This document shows, in pieces, positions 34,963 to 45,760 of a stretch of DNA of 64,000 nucleotides. Under the pieces are notes generated by a model. That model saw only the letters and a program-made list of their open reading frames with translations, did not search any database and was not told the origin of the DNA. The stretch's first letter is position 1; the number at the start of each line of letters is the position of its first letter. A program made the position numbers and the translations under genes. The stretch comes from Papio anubis (taxonomy: Eukaryota; Chordata; Mammalia; Primates; Cercopithecidae): contig NC_044981.1 of assembly GCF_008728515.1 (NCBI RefSeq), positions 115,724,385 to 115,788,384 of the forward strand, read 5' to 3'.

Positions 34963-36721
34963 AGACCATCGACACTATGAAGAAACTGCATCAACTAATG
35001 GGCAAAATAACCTGTTAGTATCATAATGACAGAATCAAATTCACACATAACAATATTAACTTTAAATGTGAATGGGCTATATTTCCCAATTAAAAGGCAC
35101 AGACTAGCAAATTGGATAGAGTCAAGACCTATTGGTGTGCTGTATTCAGGAGACCCATCTCATGTGTGAAGACACACATAGGCTCAAAATAAAGGGATGG
35201 AGGAAGATTTACCAAGCACATGGAAATCAAAAAAAGCAGGGGTGGCAATCCTAGTTACTGATAAAACAGACTTTAAACCATGAAAGATCAAAAAAGACAA
35301 AGAAGGTCATGACATAATGGTAAAAGGATCAATGCAACAAGAACAGCTAACTGTCCTAAATGTATCTGCACCCAATATAGGAGCACCCAGATTCATAAAG
35401 CAAGTCCTTAGAGACCTACAGAGAGACTTAGACTCCCACACAATAATAGTGGGGGACTTTACACCCCACTGTCAATATTAGATCAATGAGACAGAAAATT
35501 TACAAGGATATTCAGGACTTGAACTCAGCTCTGGACCAAGTGGACCTAATAGATATCTACAGAACTCTCCACCCTGAATCAAGAGATGATACATTCTTCT
35601 CAGCACCACATAATACTTATTCTAAAATCACCCACATAATTGGAAGTAAAACACTCCTCAGCAAGTGCAAAAGAATGGAAATCATAACAAACAGTCTCTC
35701 AGACCACAGTGCAATCAAATTAGAACTCAGGATTAAAAAACTCACTCAAAACTGCACAACTACATGGAAACTGAACAACCTGCTCCTGAATAACTACTGG
35801 GTAAATAAATAAAGAAATTAAGGCAGAAATAAATAAGTTCTTGGAAACCAATGAGAACACAGAAACAATGTACCAGAATCTCTGGGACATAGCTAAAGCA
35901 GTGATTAGAGAGAAATTTATAGCACTAAATGCCCACAGGAGAAAGCAGGAAAGATCTAAAATTGATACCCTAACGTCACAAGTAAAAGAACTAGAGAAGC
36001 AAGAACAAACAAATTCAAAAGCTAGCAAAAGACAAGAAATAGCTATCAGAGCAGGACTGAAGGAGATAGAGACACAAAAAAACCTTCAAAAAATCAGTGA
36101 ATCCAGGAGCTGATTTTTTTAAAGATTAACAAAATAGACTGCTAGCCAGACTAATAAAGAAGAAAAGAGAGAAGAATCAAATAGACACAATAACAAATGA
36201 TAAAGGGGATGTCACTGCTGATCCCACATAAATACAAACTACTACCAGAGAATATTATAAACACCTCTATGCAAATAAACTAGAAAATCTAGAAGAAATG
36301 GGTAAATTCCACATACACCTTCCCAAGACTAAACCAGGAAGATGTCAAATCCTTGAATAGACCAATAACAAGTTCTCAAATTGAGGCAGTAATTAATAGC
36401 CTACCAACCGAAAAAAGCCCAAGACCAGACAGATTCACAGCCAAATTTCTACCAGAGGTACAAAGAGGAGCTGGTACCATTCCTTCTGAAATTATTCCAA
36501 CCAATAGAACTCCTCCGTAATTCATTTTATGAGGCCAGCATCATCCTGATACCAAAATCTGGCAGAAACACAACAAAAAAAGAAAATTTCAGGACAGTAT
36601 CCCTGATGAACATCAATGTGAAAATCCTCAGTAAAATACTGGCAAACCAAATCCAGGAGCACATCAAAAAGCTTTTCCGCCATGATCAAGTCAGCTTCAT
36701 CCCTGGGATGCAAGGCTGGTT

Positions 36722-36823
36722 CAACATATGCAAATGAATAAATGTAATCCATCACATAAACAGAACCAGTGACAACATATGCAAATGAATAAATGTAATC
36801 CATCACATAAACAGAACCAGTGA
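36722..36823. repeat. Perfect 51-bp tandem duplication in L1 ORF2
   Basis: The unit beginning caacatatgcaaatgaataa occurs at 36722-36772 and 36773-36823 with no difference. It spans 17 codons and so kept the old frame. It arose after insertion, because standard L1 has one copy. Confidence 0.96.
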
Positions 36824-38368
36824 CAAAAACCACATGGTTATCTCAATAGATGCAGAAAAGGTCTTTGATAAAATTCCACACCCTTTCATGCTAGAAACAC
36901 TCAATAAACTAGGTGTTGATGGAACATATCTCAAAATCATAAGAGCTATTGATGACAGACCCACAGCCAATATCATACTGAATGGGCAAAAGGATTTTCC
37001 CTTTGAAAATCAGCACAAGACAAGGATGCCCTCACTCACCACTTCTATTCAACATAGTAGTGGACTTTCTGACCAGGGCAATCAGGCAAGAGAAAGAAAT
37101 AAAGGGTATTCCCATAGGAAGATAGTAAGTCAAATTATCTCTGTTTGCAGATGACATGATTGTATATTTAGAAAACCCCATCATCTCAGCCCCCAAACTC
37201 CTTAAGCTGATAAGCAACTTCAGCAAAGTGTCAGGATACAAAATCAATGTGTAAAAATCACAAGCATTCCTATGCACCAATAATGGAAAAACAGCCAAGT
37301 CATGAGCAAACTCCCATTCACAATTGCTAAAAAGAGAATAAAATACCTAGGAATACAACTTATAAGGAATGTGAAGAACCTCTTCAAGAACTACAAACCA
37401 CTTCTCAAGGAAATAAGAGAGGACACAAACAAGTGGAAAAACATTCCATGCTCATGTGAAAATGGCCATACTGCCCAAAGTAAATTATAGATGCAATACT
37501 ATTTCCATCAAGCTACCATTGACTTTCTTCACAGAATTAGAAAAAACTACCTTAAATTTCAAATGGAACCAAAAAAGAACCCATATAGCCAAGACAATTC
37601 TAAGCCAAAAGAACAAAGCTGGAGGCATTACACTACCTGACTTCAAACTATACTGCAAGGCTACAGTAACCAAAACAGCATGGTACTGGTACCAAAACAG
37701 ATATATAGACCAATGGAACAGAACAGAGGCCTCAGAAATAACACCACACATCTACAACCATCTGATCTTTGACAACCTGACAAAAACAAGCAGTGGGGAA
37801 AGGATTCCCTATTTATATAAATAAATGGTATTGGGAAAACTGGATAGCCATATGCAGAAAACTGAAGCTAGGCCCCTTCCTTACACCTTATAAAAAATTA
37901 ACTCAAGATGGATTAAAGACTTAAATGTAAGACAAAAACCATAAAAACCCTAGAAGAAAACTTAAGCAATATCATTCAGGACATAGGCATGGGCAGACTT
38001 CATGACTAAAACACCAGTAGCAATTGCTACAAAAGCCAAAATTGACAAATGGGATCTAATTAAACTAAAAATCTTCTTCACAACAAAAGAAACTATCATC
38101 AGAGTGAACTGGCAACCTACAGAATGGGAGAAAAGTTTTGCGATGTATCCATCTGACAGAGGACTAATAACCAGAATCTACAAGAAACTTAAATTTATAA
38201 GAAAAAAGAAACCATCAGAAAGTGGGCAAAGGATATAAACAGACATTTATTGTGACCAACAAACATATTTTAAAAAGCTTGTCACTGGTCATTAGAGAAA
38301 TGCAAATCAAAACCACGAGATACCATGTCACGCTAGTTACAATGGTGATTATTAAAAAGTCAGGAAAC

Positions 38369-38714
38369 GGCCGGGTGCGATGGCTCAAGCCTGTAATCCC
38401 AGCACTTTGGGAGGCCGAGACGGGCGAATCACGAGGTCAGGAGATCGAGACCATCCTGGCTAACGCGGTGAAACCCCGTCTCTACTAAAAAAATACAAAA
38501 AAACTAGCCCAGCAAGGTGGCGGGTGCCTGTAGTCCCAGCTACTCGGGAGGCTGAGGCAGGAGAAGGGCGTAAACCTGGGAGGCGGAGCTTACAGTGACC
38601 TGAGATCCGGCCACTGCACTCCAGCCTGGGTGACAGAGCGAGATTCAGTCTCAAAAATAAAATAAAATAAAATAAAATAAAATAAAATAAAATAAAATAA
38701 AATAAAAATAAAAA
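38369..38714 (+). mobile_element. AluY, Old World monkey-like subtype, inserted in L1 ORF2
   Basis: A complete Alu (ggccgggtgcgatggctcaa to the tail) sits between two perfect copies of taaaaagtcaggaaac (38353-38368 and 38715-38730), inside L1 ORF2. The states 'ctgagatccggccactgcac', 'gggcgtaaacctgggagg' and 'aaactagcc' are those I associate with cercopithecid AluY subfamilies rather than human AluY. The tail has become an AAAAT microsatellite. This is the youngest-looking Alu in the window. Confidence 0.93.
38653..38714. repeat. (AAAAT)n microsatellite from the Alu tail
   Basis: About eleven AAAAT units, slightly irregular at the end, replace the poly-A tail of the AluY. They are directly visible and likely to vary in length. 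Confidence 0.95.
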
Positions 38715-39405
38715 TAAAAAGTCAGGAAACAACAGATGCTAGAGAGGATGTGGAAAACAGGAATGCTTTTACACTGTTGGTGGGAGTGTAAATTAGTTCA
38801 AGCATTGTGGAAGACAGTGTGGTGATTCCTCAAGGATCTACATCCAGAAATGCCATTTGACCCAGCAATCCCATTACTGGGTATATATTAAAAGAATTAT
38901 CAATCATTCTACTATAAAGACACATGCACACATATGTTTATTGCAGCACTATTCAAATAGCAAAAACTTGGAACCAACCCAAATGTCCATCAGTGTTAGA
39001 CTGGATAAAGAAAATGTGGCACATATACACCATAGAGTACTATGAGGTCATAAAAAAAATGAGTTCATGTCCTTTGCAGAGACATGGATGAAGCTGGAAG
39101 CCATCATTCTAGCAAACTAACATAGGAACAGAAAACCAAACACCACATGTTCTCATTCATAAATGGGAGTTGATCAATAAGAATACATGGGCTTAGGGAG
39201 GGGAACATCACACACTGGGGCTTGTTGTGGGGTGAGGAGGCAAGGGAAGGGATAGCATTAGGAGAAATAACTAATGTAGATGACTAGTTGATGGGTGTAG
39301 CAAACCACCATAGCATGTGTGTACCTATGTAACAAATCTGCACGTTCTGCACATGTATCCCAGAACTTGAAGTATAATTTAAAAAAAAGAAGGAACACAC
39401 AATTT

Positions 39406-40399
39406 AGGGTTGTCAAAGTAAGTGTCAATATTATTTCTATATTTATATTCTCAATGTTTTTACATTGAAAGTAGACCTAAATAGTTTTGTCATCTGTTTC
39501 TCACCCATTTCTAATATTTAAATAAATTTTAATTGAAAACATGTAAAAAGTTTCATCACATTGGAATGATTGGTCATTTGGGAAAAGATGATATTAACTC
39601 TGCTGTGATAAAACTGAGCTAAGACTGAGTTTTAATCCTTTGAAAATTATCTGTAAAGTCCCAGATAAAAGTTATCTTAAGAGAATATTATGCAAAGATA
39701 AAACTATCTTTCATAAATGGAACTTCTCACTAGAAGTTTAAGAGTTCAGAAAGCCAAGGCTCTGCTTTAATAACTTTTTAAAAGTTTCTTGATTTATCCA
39801 TTGTAGCCTTATTGACATAAATTCAGTGGATAACTACTTGGGTTTTGGTGACTGGTCTAAGTATAAAAGATTAGGAGGAAAGAGCACTCATTCCAGAAAT
39901 CTCTAATCAAAGAATGACTTCTGCTACATCTCTTGGAATGGTGCTACTGCTTCTGTATCCTCCCTTAAGAGGGAGAGAAAGAGATAGTACTAGAATCATA
40001 AGAAGGTCTTTTATGATTATTCTTCAATCTGCATATGTTCAAAACAAAATTCTAAAGAATTAGAACATTTGATAGGGCCTGGGGCTTCACAGCTCTGGTT
40101 ATTGGCTCCTGTTGCCCAACTTTCTCTTTTCCTGATTTCTTTCCCTTGGGAAGATTCTCAAAATTAGTTTCAGCTGTACTTTGGCTTTGTGCTACTTTTA
40201 AGTCAGTTAAATATTACTAGAAAACATAAAAACACACAGGAAACAGCTGTAATTGCAAATTGTTCATGTTTATAAAATGTTCATTTCTACTCGGAGGAAG
40301 AGAGATGGAATGAAGTGTATATCATCACTTTAATAGGCAAAGTCAATAGGTAGATATTATGTCCTGTTAATGGTTGTGGGGGAAAACCTTCTGTTGTTT
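39406..40399. other. No recognised feature
   Basis: About 1 kb of AT-rich DNA after the L1, with nothing recognised. Confidence 0.45.
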
Positions 40400-40690
40400 G
40401 CTTCTGGGAGTGTAATTAGGTATGTATGTCTGTATAGAGGCATGTAAACTAGTATAAACATCGATTTGACAATATCCATCAAAAATAAAAATGGGGACTT
40501 TCTATCATTAATTAATTCTACTTGATCTTATCTAACATCTTGAACATGTATGAAATAGTGTATGTATAAAAACATTCACTGCAAAATCATTTGTAATATC
40601 ATGATGCAAAAATACCATGAATTGGTTGTGAAAAATAAAATTTCTAAGATGTCAATAAAGTGAATTTTCGATACTAAATAACTGTAACAC
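40400..40690 (+). mobile_element. Old L1 (L1M/HAL1-like) fragment
   Basis: 'gggagtgtaattaggtatgt', 'catcgatttgacaatatcca', 'tcaaaaataaaaatggg' and 'aaaacattcactgcaaaatc' resemble the 3' part of L1M/HAL1 ORF2 in order. It is very diverged and its borders are uncertain. Confidence 0.5.
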
Positions 40691-41036
40691 AGATCTCCAT
40701 GTTCAGGGGTTACCAGGGAAATGTTATGGAAATGGTTTTATGACTCTTGGACCCATCAGCCCAGATAAAGAATGATCAGGAAGGGTTAGAGATTGGAGAG
40801 AGGATCTGTAAGGGTTATTATGGTTATTTCTGAGAGGGAGAAGCAGAGAGATAACAGCACTTGAGGTTGACTGTTGCTGGAGAGGATCACTCAGAAATGT
40901 GTTCCTTGAAGTTGAGTGTTTCTGAGAACTTGATGCTGGGTCATGCTCAAGAAATCTCAAGTGCCCGTGACAGCCCATAAGGTATGTGCATTGACATCAG
41001 TGGCACTACATTTGTCAGAGCAAGCAAGGCATGGTT
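40691..41036. other. No recognised feature
   Basis: Unassigned DNA. An 84-codon minus-strand frame (40724-40978) shows no domain. Confidence 0.4.
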
Positions 41037-41086
41037 ATTGGCTATCTGTGCATAGGTTATGAGTAACCTATGCTCAGATAACCAAT
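41037..41086. repeat. Strong 23-bp inverted repeat (hairpin), 4-base loop
   Basis: The left arm attggctatctgtgcatagg plus tta (41037-41059) pairs with the right arm at 41064-41086 at 21 of 23 positions around the loop tgag. Three more pairs can form outside a 2-base bulge. It is not part of a repeat family I recognise. An RNA copy on either strand would fold stably. Confidence 0.9.
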
Positions 41087-41152
41087 GTAACAGTAACCTA
41101 TGTACAGATAGACATAGGCTTCCTGTGCACATATATAACCTACTGGATACTG

Positions 41153-41644
41153 GGTATAGTAGACAAGATCACAACCTCCCAAAGATATCCATATCCTGAT
41201 TCCTGGAGCCTGTGAATATAAGTTACATGGCAAAGGAAATTAAAGTTGCAGATAGAATTAAAGTTGGTAACCAGCCAACTTTGAGGTGGAGAGATTATCC
41301 TTGGCCCCATGTAATCACAAGGGTCCTTGTAAGTGAAATGAGGCAAGAGAGTTAGTGTCAGAAAGATGCAGCATGAGAAAGACTCAATTGGCCATTGTTG
41401 GTTTTAAAGATGGAAGGAGACATGAACCAAGGAATGCAGCCAGACTCTGGACTCTAGAAAAGTCAAGGTCATAAATTCTCTGCCAGAGCCCTCAGAAGCA
41501 ACACAGCCCTGCAGACACCTTGATTTTAGCCCAGTGATACCCATGCCAGACTTCTGACTTCTAGAACTGTAAGATAATCCATTTGTGTTGTTTCAAGCCA
41601 CTGAGTTTGTGGTATATTGTTAGAGCAGCAAGGAAATTAATACG
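41153..41644 (+). mobile_element. MLT1-type MaLR solo LTR
   Basis: Landmarks in order are 'ctgattcctggagcctgtga', 'taagttacatggcaaaggaa', 'gaggtggagagattatcctt', 'catgtaatcacaagggtcct', 'aaggaatgcagccagactct', 'agcccagtgatacccatgcc', 'agaactgtaagataatccat' and the end 'aggaaattaatacgg'. It is the same LTR type as the one at 27717 and has the same orientation. Confidence 0.87.
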
Positions 41645-42179
41645 GGAGTTCTGCATAGCCCCTAGACTAGGAAACATGATAGCATGGAAGGTGGACAAGG
41701 AAGGAGTCAGAAGCTGTTGCCTGTAGCTGTGCCCAGAATTCACAGCTGCCTCGGACAAAGGAAATGCAAGAGACAGTTTTCCACCAATGGTTCTCTGGGG
41801 AACTCAGGGAAGCATTCATCAAAAGAAAGAGTCTGCTTTAATCCTTCTGCAAGAATCAGTGAGGAAGAGTATCCCTGCCCCAGTGGGAAAGGAGCAGCTA
41901 GAAACACCCACCATAACCTCTGCCTCAATGCAGCCAGGCAGCCATCAAAATCATGCGTTGGTATGAGAGCCTAATCTCTGAATGCAGATGCGAGCATTCA
42001 AATAATACCTTGGACTGGGCATTCTAATTTCTTTGTTGACACTTAAGTGATCATAGGCATATAAATCAAGTCATGTGCTCTGTTCAAGTCTTACACAGGG
42101 CAGAAGATGATTATACTCACGGCATAAGTATCAAAGGATCAAAGACATCTCATGAATTGTGTGTAACATATCGATTACC
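41645..42179. other. No recognised feature
   Basis: Unassigned. A 96-codon plus-strand frame at 41684-41974 has no recognisable domain. Confidence 0.45.
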
Positions 42180-42280
42180 CACACAATATAACACTAGGAT
42201 AATGGTTACATAATGTTTGGCAGATTATGTATACTGGTGTGAACTGTCCCCAAGATTCATCAATAAGTGAAAAAAGCAAG

Positions 42281-42319
<39 letters not shown>

Positions 42320-42565
42320 GACACACACACACAGACACACACACACACACAGAGGACTACTATTTACATAAAACAATTACACTTGGATATGAATAGAATA
42401 TCTCTGGAAAGATACGTAAGTAATGTGGGAATGGTTGCCCCTGCCAAGGAAAAAAGGAACTAGGTGACTAGGAGCAGTGGTGAGGGGGGAAATGTAAAAT
42501 TCATTGAACATTCTTTTATTTATATATTGCCTGTGTAACATTCGTTAAAATACCAACAAAGAAGA
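42180..42565 (+). mobile_element. Old L1 (L1M-type) 3' end with embedded microsatellite
   Basis: 'caataagtgaaaaaagcaag', 'aatagaatatctctggaaag', 'atacgtaagtaatgtgggaa' and 'tggttgcccctgccaaggaa' follow the L1M 3' end. A TA/CA repeat has expanded where these elements often have short A/T/C-rich text. Confidence 0.65.
42281..42352. repeat. Compound (TA)n(CA)n microsatellite
   Basis: About 20 bases of AT repeat pass directly into about 50 bases of CA repeat with two interrupting CAGA units. Open frames through it are artefacts. Confidence 0.95.
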
Positions 42566-42866
42566 TAAAAATATTCTTTAAAAAATAGAACAAAACTTAG
42601 AGTGGGAATAAAAGAATAATTCCAGAACTGGAGATAAAGTTACTAGTTGAAAGATGAAAGGAAGGAAACAGTACAGAGAAGAGGGCCCCTCCCCAGTGGT
42701 TATGAGGGTTACTGTTTACCAAGTGGAAAGCGAGTTAGAGTTTCAAAGGCAAGCTGGGAGGGAGGGAGGGGATGAAGTGCCCAGTAGGAGAGCCTTTTCT
42801 CCCAGGCATGACACTCACTGAAACCCTCAAAAAGTGAGGTTATACATATAGCCAGTACATATGTAG
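42566..42866. other. No recognised feature
   Basis: About 300 bases with nothing recognised. There is a short GGGA-rich run near 42755. Confidence 0.4.
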
Positions 42867-43483
42867 CAGAGCCTCATTATTTCAGGATTCACAAAATTGC
42901 TTACGCACTGAATTTTGTAACCCCCAAATCAATACTCTGGTAGTTTTGTGATCCTTTTTGGGCATATGCAGGGTGATGAAAAATTTGAGTCACACAATGC
43001 ATGCATCTTCCCGGCTTATATGGAACAAGTTGACTCTCTGCTCTCTGCTTTCTTGTTTCATTTCTCACAGTGTAAATAAGGATTCTTTCTCTTCATGGTA
43101 TGTTCACTGGTACCTTTTTGCATGTTTGTATTTTTTGTTGGCGATTTTGCTGTTCAAATGGCCCCCAAGCATAGTGGTGAAGTGCTGTCTAGCATTCCTC
43201 AGTGCAAGAAAGCTGTGGTGTGTCTCCCAGAGAGTTTAGGCTTGAGTTATTGTGCTATTGACTGTTAGATCAATGTTAATGAATCAGTAATCTATATTAA
43301 ATAAGGTGTCTTTACAGAAATGTACATAAAACAAGGTTATATATTGATCACTTGATAAAATGTCACTAGAGGCTCACGTGAAACTAACTCTGTATTTCCC
43401 CTAGGAGCAATAATTCAGTATTTGCTAATTCAGCGATCGATGTAACTTTCTAGAATATAACTACTGTAAGTAAGACTCAACTG
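42867..43483 (+). mobile_element. Tigger-type DNA transposon, internally deleted
   Basis: The left end cagagcctcattatttcagg and the right end ctgtaagtaagactcaactg are imperfect inverted repeats, with TA next to both ends. Inside, a region around 43157-43230 still reads as the start of a Tigger transposase (MAPKHSGEVLSSIPQCKK). It then jumps to the 3' terminal part ('ctgtatttcccctaggagca'). This is the layout of a non-autonomous Tigger deletion derivative. The short frame is broken by a stop and lacks the catalytic domain. Confidence 0.82.
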
Positions 43484-44264
43484 TAACTGTGTGTGTGTGT
43501 ATTCTTGTGAAAGTGTTAGGTTACCACAAATCTGAAATATTATACAATCTTCTAATTGTGTCGTAGAATTCTAGGGTCAAATATACCCAAGAAAAGTCAA
43601 AGAGGTGCTATTTGGCTATAGGGAAAATGCTTCTTTTATGAGGAACAGGAGTTTCCTGTAGAGAAGAACATATCCTAATGTAGCAAAGACACTAGGTCCA
43701 AGAGTATGCTGAAAACAACGGGTCTCTGTCAGAAGGCATGGGATATGCCTTGGTGTACTACTCAGATGATCAAAACCCTCAACTACAGAAATTTGTGTTA
43801 GAACTTGGAAAGGAGGAGAAAGTAACACTCCCACACAGCTGATCCTGGGTGAAAGGCTTTCCTCTGCTTCAGCAAAGTGACTGTTCTGTGTCAAGGAGAT
43901 ATAGCAGGGAAGCAGCAGGTGACATCAGAGTGGGCAGGAGCCAGAGAGACATGGAACCCTGGGTGGTGTGCCCACAACAGGGGAGTGGAGGTTTGGGGTG
44001 GGCAATCTGGGACTGTGACAACATAGATGGGAGCAGCAGAATGGAAAGCAGGATGCTAAAGCTTCAACAATAGTGTTCCTGGCCACTACAAAGGAGCACT
44101 ATTGCCCACCAAGAAATGAAGGAATTCATTCATCCATACATTCAGAAGCACAAGTGTAAGGCCCATCAGGGCTTCCTTAATGAGTCTGGGGAAAGTTGGA
44201 GTGGATGGAAGACAGGTTATAGCTCTCTGAAATTCTATTGAAAGTGACTGGGTCAGAAAAATAC
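43484..44264. other. No recognised feature
   Basis: A short GT run (43488-43500) follows the Tigger-type element. The rest is unassigned. A 92-codon minus-strand frame (43616-43894) has no recognisable domain. Confidence 0.45.
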
Positions 44265-44580
44265 TTTTTTCTTTTTTTCTTTTTTCTTTATTTTTTGAGA
44301 CAGAGTCTTGCTCTTGTTGCTCAGACTGGAGTGCAATGGTGTGATCTTGGCTCACTGCAACTTCCACCTCCTGTGTTCAAGTGATTTTCCTGCCTCAGCC
44401 TCCCGAGTAGCTAGGATTACAGGCATCCATCACCATACCTGGTTAATTTTTGTATTGTTAGTAGAAACAGAGTTTCGCCATGTTGGCCAGACTGGTCTCG
44501 AACTCCTGACCTCAGTTGCTCCACCTGCCTTGGCCTCCCAAAGTGCTGGGATTACAGGCATAAGCCACCATCCCTGGCTG
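44265..44580 (-). mobile_element. Alu (AluS/AluJ-like), antisense
   Basis: A T-rich tail complement is followed by 'gagacagagtcttgctcttg', 'ggctcactgcaacttccacc', 'gccatgttggccagactggt', 'cctcccaaagtgctgggatt' and the head complement 'ccaccatccctggct'. It is full length in antisense orientation. The 96-codon plus-strand frame across it is the usual antisense-Alu frame and is not a gene. Confidence 0.94.
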
Positions 44581-45079
44581 CTTTTTTTCTTAAAGTAATA
44601 ACTTTGAGCATTCTTCAGCTATTATTTAGTGTGATCTCGAAAAGTATGGATTAAATTACATGAAAACCAACTCACATTTTAGAACTCCAACTGATTTTCT
44701 ACTTCTGTCTTTTCTATCAAAAGAAATGATTTTCACTTTAGGAAAAGTAGGGTCACTGTGGTTACGAAAAACGTCAAATACCAGCATAAGTAAGGATGTG
44801 ATTATAGTGTATTTCTCTTATAATGAAGAAGTTGCTAATACAATTGTAGAACCATTATAAATTATCTGAAAAATATGGAAAGTAGAGGAGGTCTATAAGA
44901 TATTTTTTCTATGTTTTCTAAACAGAAAAGGTCATTATGGGATTATAAATATGATTTCAATGCTTAATATACTTCCAAAAAGGAATATGAGAAGTTTTTA
45001 ATCACAAATAGCTAACAGGATTTTATCAAGAACATGTAATACTATTTAGATACTCTTGAGTCTCTAAATTTCATCATGA
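44581..45079. other. No recognised feature
   Basis: About 500 bases of AT-rich unassigned DNA. Confidence 0.4.
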
Positions 45080-45760
45080 GTGAAATGGAGAAATATGACT
45101 TTGATGATGGTAATATGGCAGCAGCCGTCAAGCAAAGTATATGACCCTGTCCTTTTCAACTTTATTAATAACTTGAATGAAGACAAAGATGGCCAGTTTA
45201 TCCAATTTCTGAATGATAATAGACATAGGATTCTGAAAGGTGAAAATTCTCAACAGGGTGAAATGGTGAATAAAATATTAATGAAATGCAATTCAATAGA
45301 AATGAGTATAAACAACCATATCTATGTTTAAAACATTAAATGCAAAATACAGATTTTAGACATTTTAACTTAATGAAAATTAGTATAAGGTTTTAGTTGG
45401 CCAGCACAACATACTGGATGTGAATGATGAAAGGCTTCTAAAATCTTCTTTTGCATAAATGAAAGTTTAGTGCCCAGAACGAAGAATGTAAAAGCCCATT
45501 TTTCTCTGAACAGAGCAGACCATATTGAAACCTTGTATTCAGTTTTATCAGGTTTTACCAAAGACATGGACAGAGTGGGACATAATTATTGATGAATGAC
45601 CAGAATTGGAGCAATTGATTAAACTGAATAATATAAAACTTCGGTTGTATACAATAGCTGTACTCAAATATTTGAGAGATGGTCATGAGGAAGAAGTGTT
45701 AGGTTTGTTCTCTAGATTTTCAATGACAAAAAGTGCAACATGGTGGTAAATAGATTGCTG
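45080..45760 (+). mobile_element. L3/CR1-clade LINE remnant
   Basis: Blocks in the order of the CR1/L3 ORF2 3' half are visible: 'taacttgaatgaagacaaag' then 'atggccagtttatccaattt' near 45170, and 'caaatatttgagagatggtc' then 'tgttaggtttgttctctaga' near 45666. An 83-codon open frame at the start (45080-45331) includes the first of these. The copy is ancient and full of indels. Confidence 0.65.

Larger units (their letters stand above)
35026..39173 (+). pseudogene. L1 ORF2 pseudogene (endonuclease/reverse transcriptase), split by AluY
   Basis: The frame starts at ATG 35026 and would end at TGA 39171-39173. Surviving pieces are recognisable. The end of the AP-endonuclease domain is at 35486-35812, with SDHSAIKLEL intact but KITHIIGSK showing Thr where the catalytic Asp is expected. 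RT motif A is at about 36834-36880 (SIDAEKVFDKI). The FADD box is near 37141 but in a shifted frame. A post-RT region lies at 37456-37824 (WYWYQNRYIDQWNR). Stops, shifts, a perfect 51-bp tandem duplication (36722-36823) and an Alu (38369-38714) inactivate it. Confidence 0.93.
32588..39405 (+). mobile_element. Full-length L1PA-type L1 with target duplications, inactivated
   Basis: The element runs from its 5' end (gcaagatggccaaacaggaa) to an A-rich tail. It is flanked by agaaggaacacacaaatt (32588-32605) and agaaggaacacacaattt (39388-39405), which agree at 17 of 18 positions. In order come a 5' UTR of about 1.3 kb, ORF1, a short inter-ORF spacer, ORF2 and a 3' UTR. An AluY at 38369-38714 splits ORF2. 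Both frames carry many stops and shifts, so it cannot move itself. Such LINEs encode an RNA-binding ORF1p and an endonuclease/reverse transcriptase ORF2p. Confidence 0.97.

Noticed and set aside
44308..44598. 96-codon plus-strand frame ending in Leu-rich text
   Set aside because: It is the familiar frame read from an antisense Alu, not a gene.
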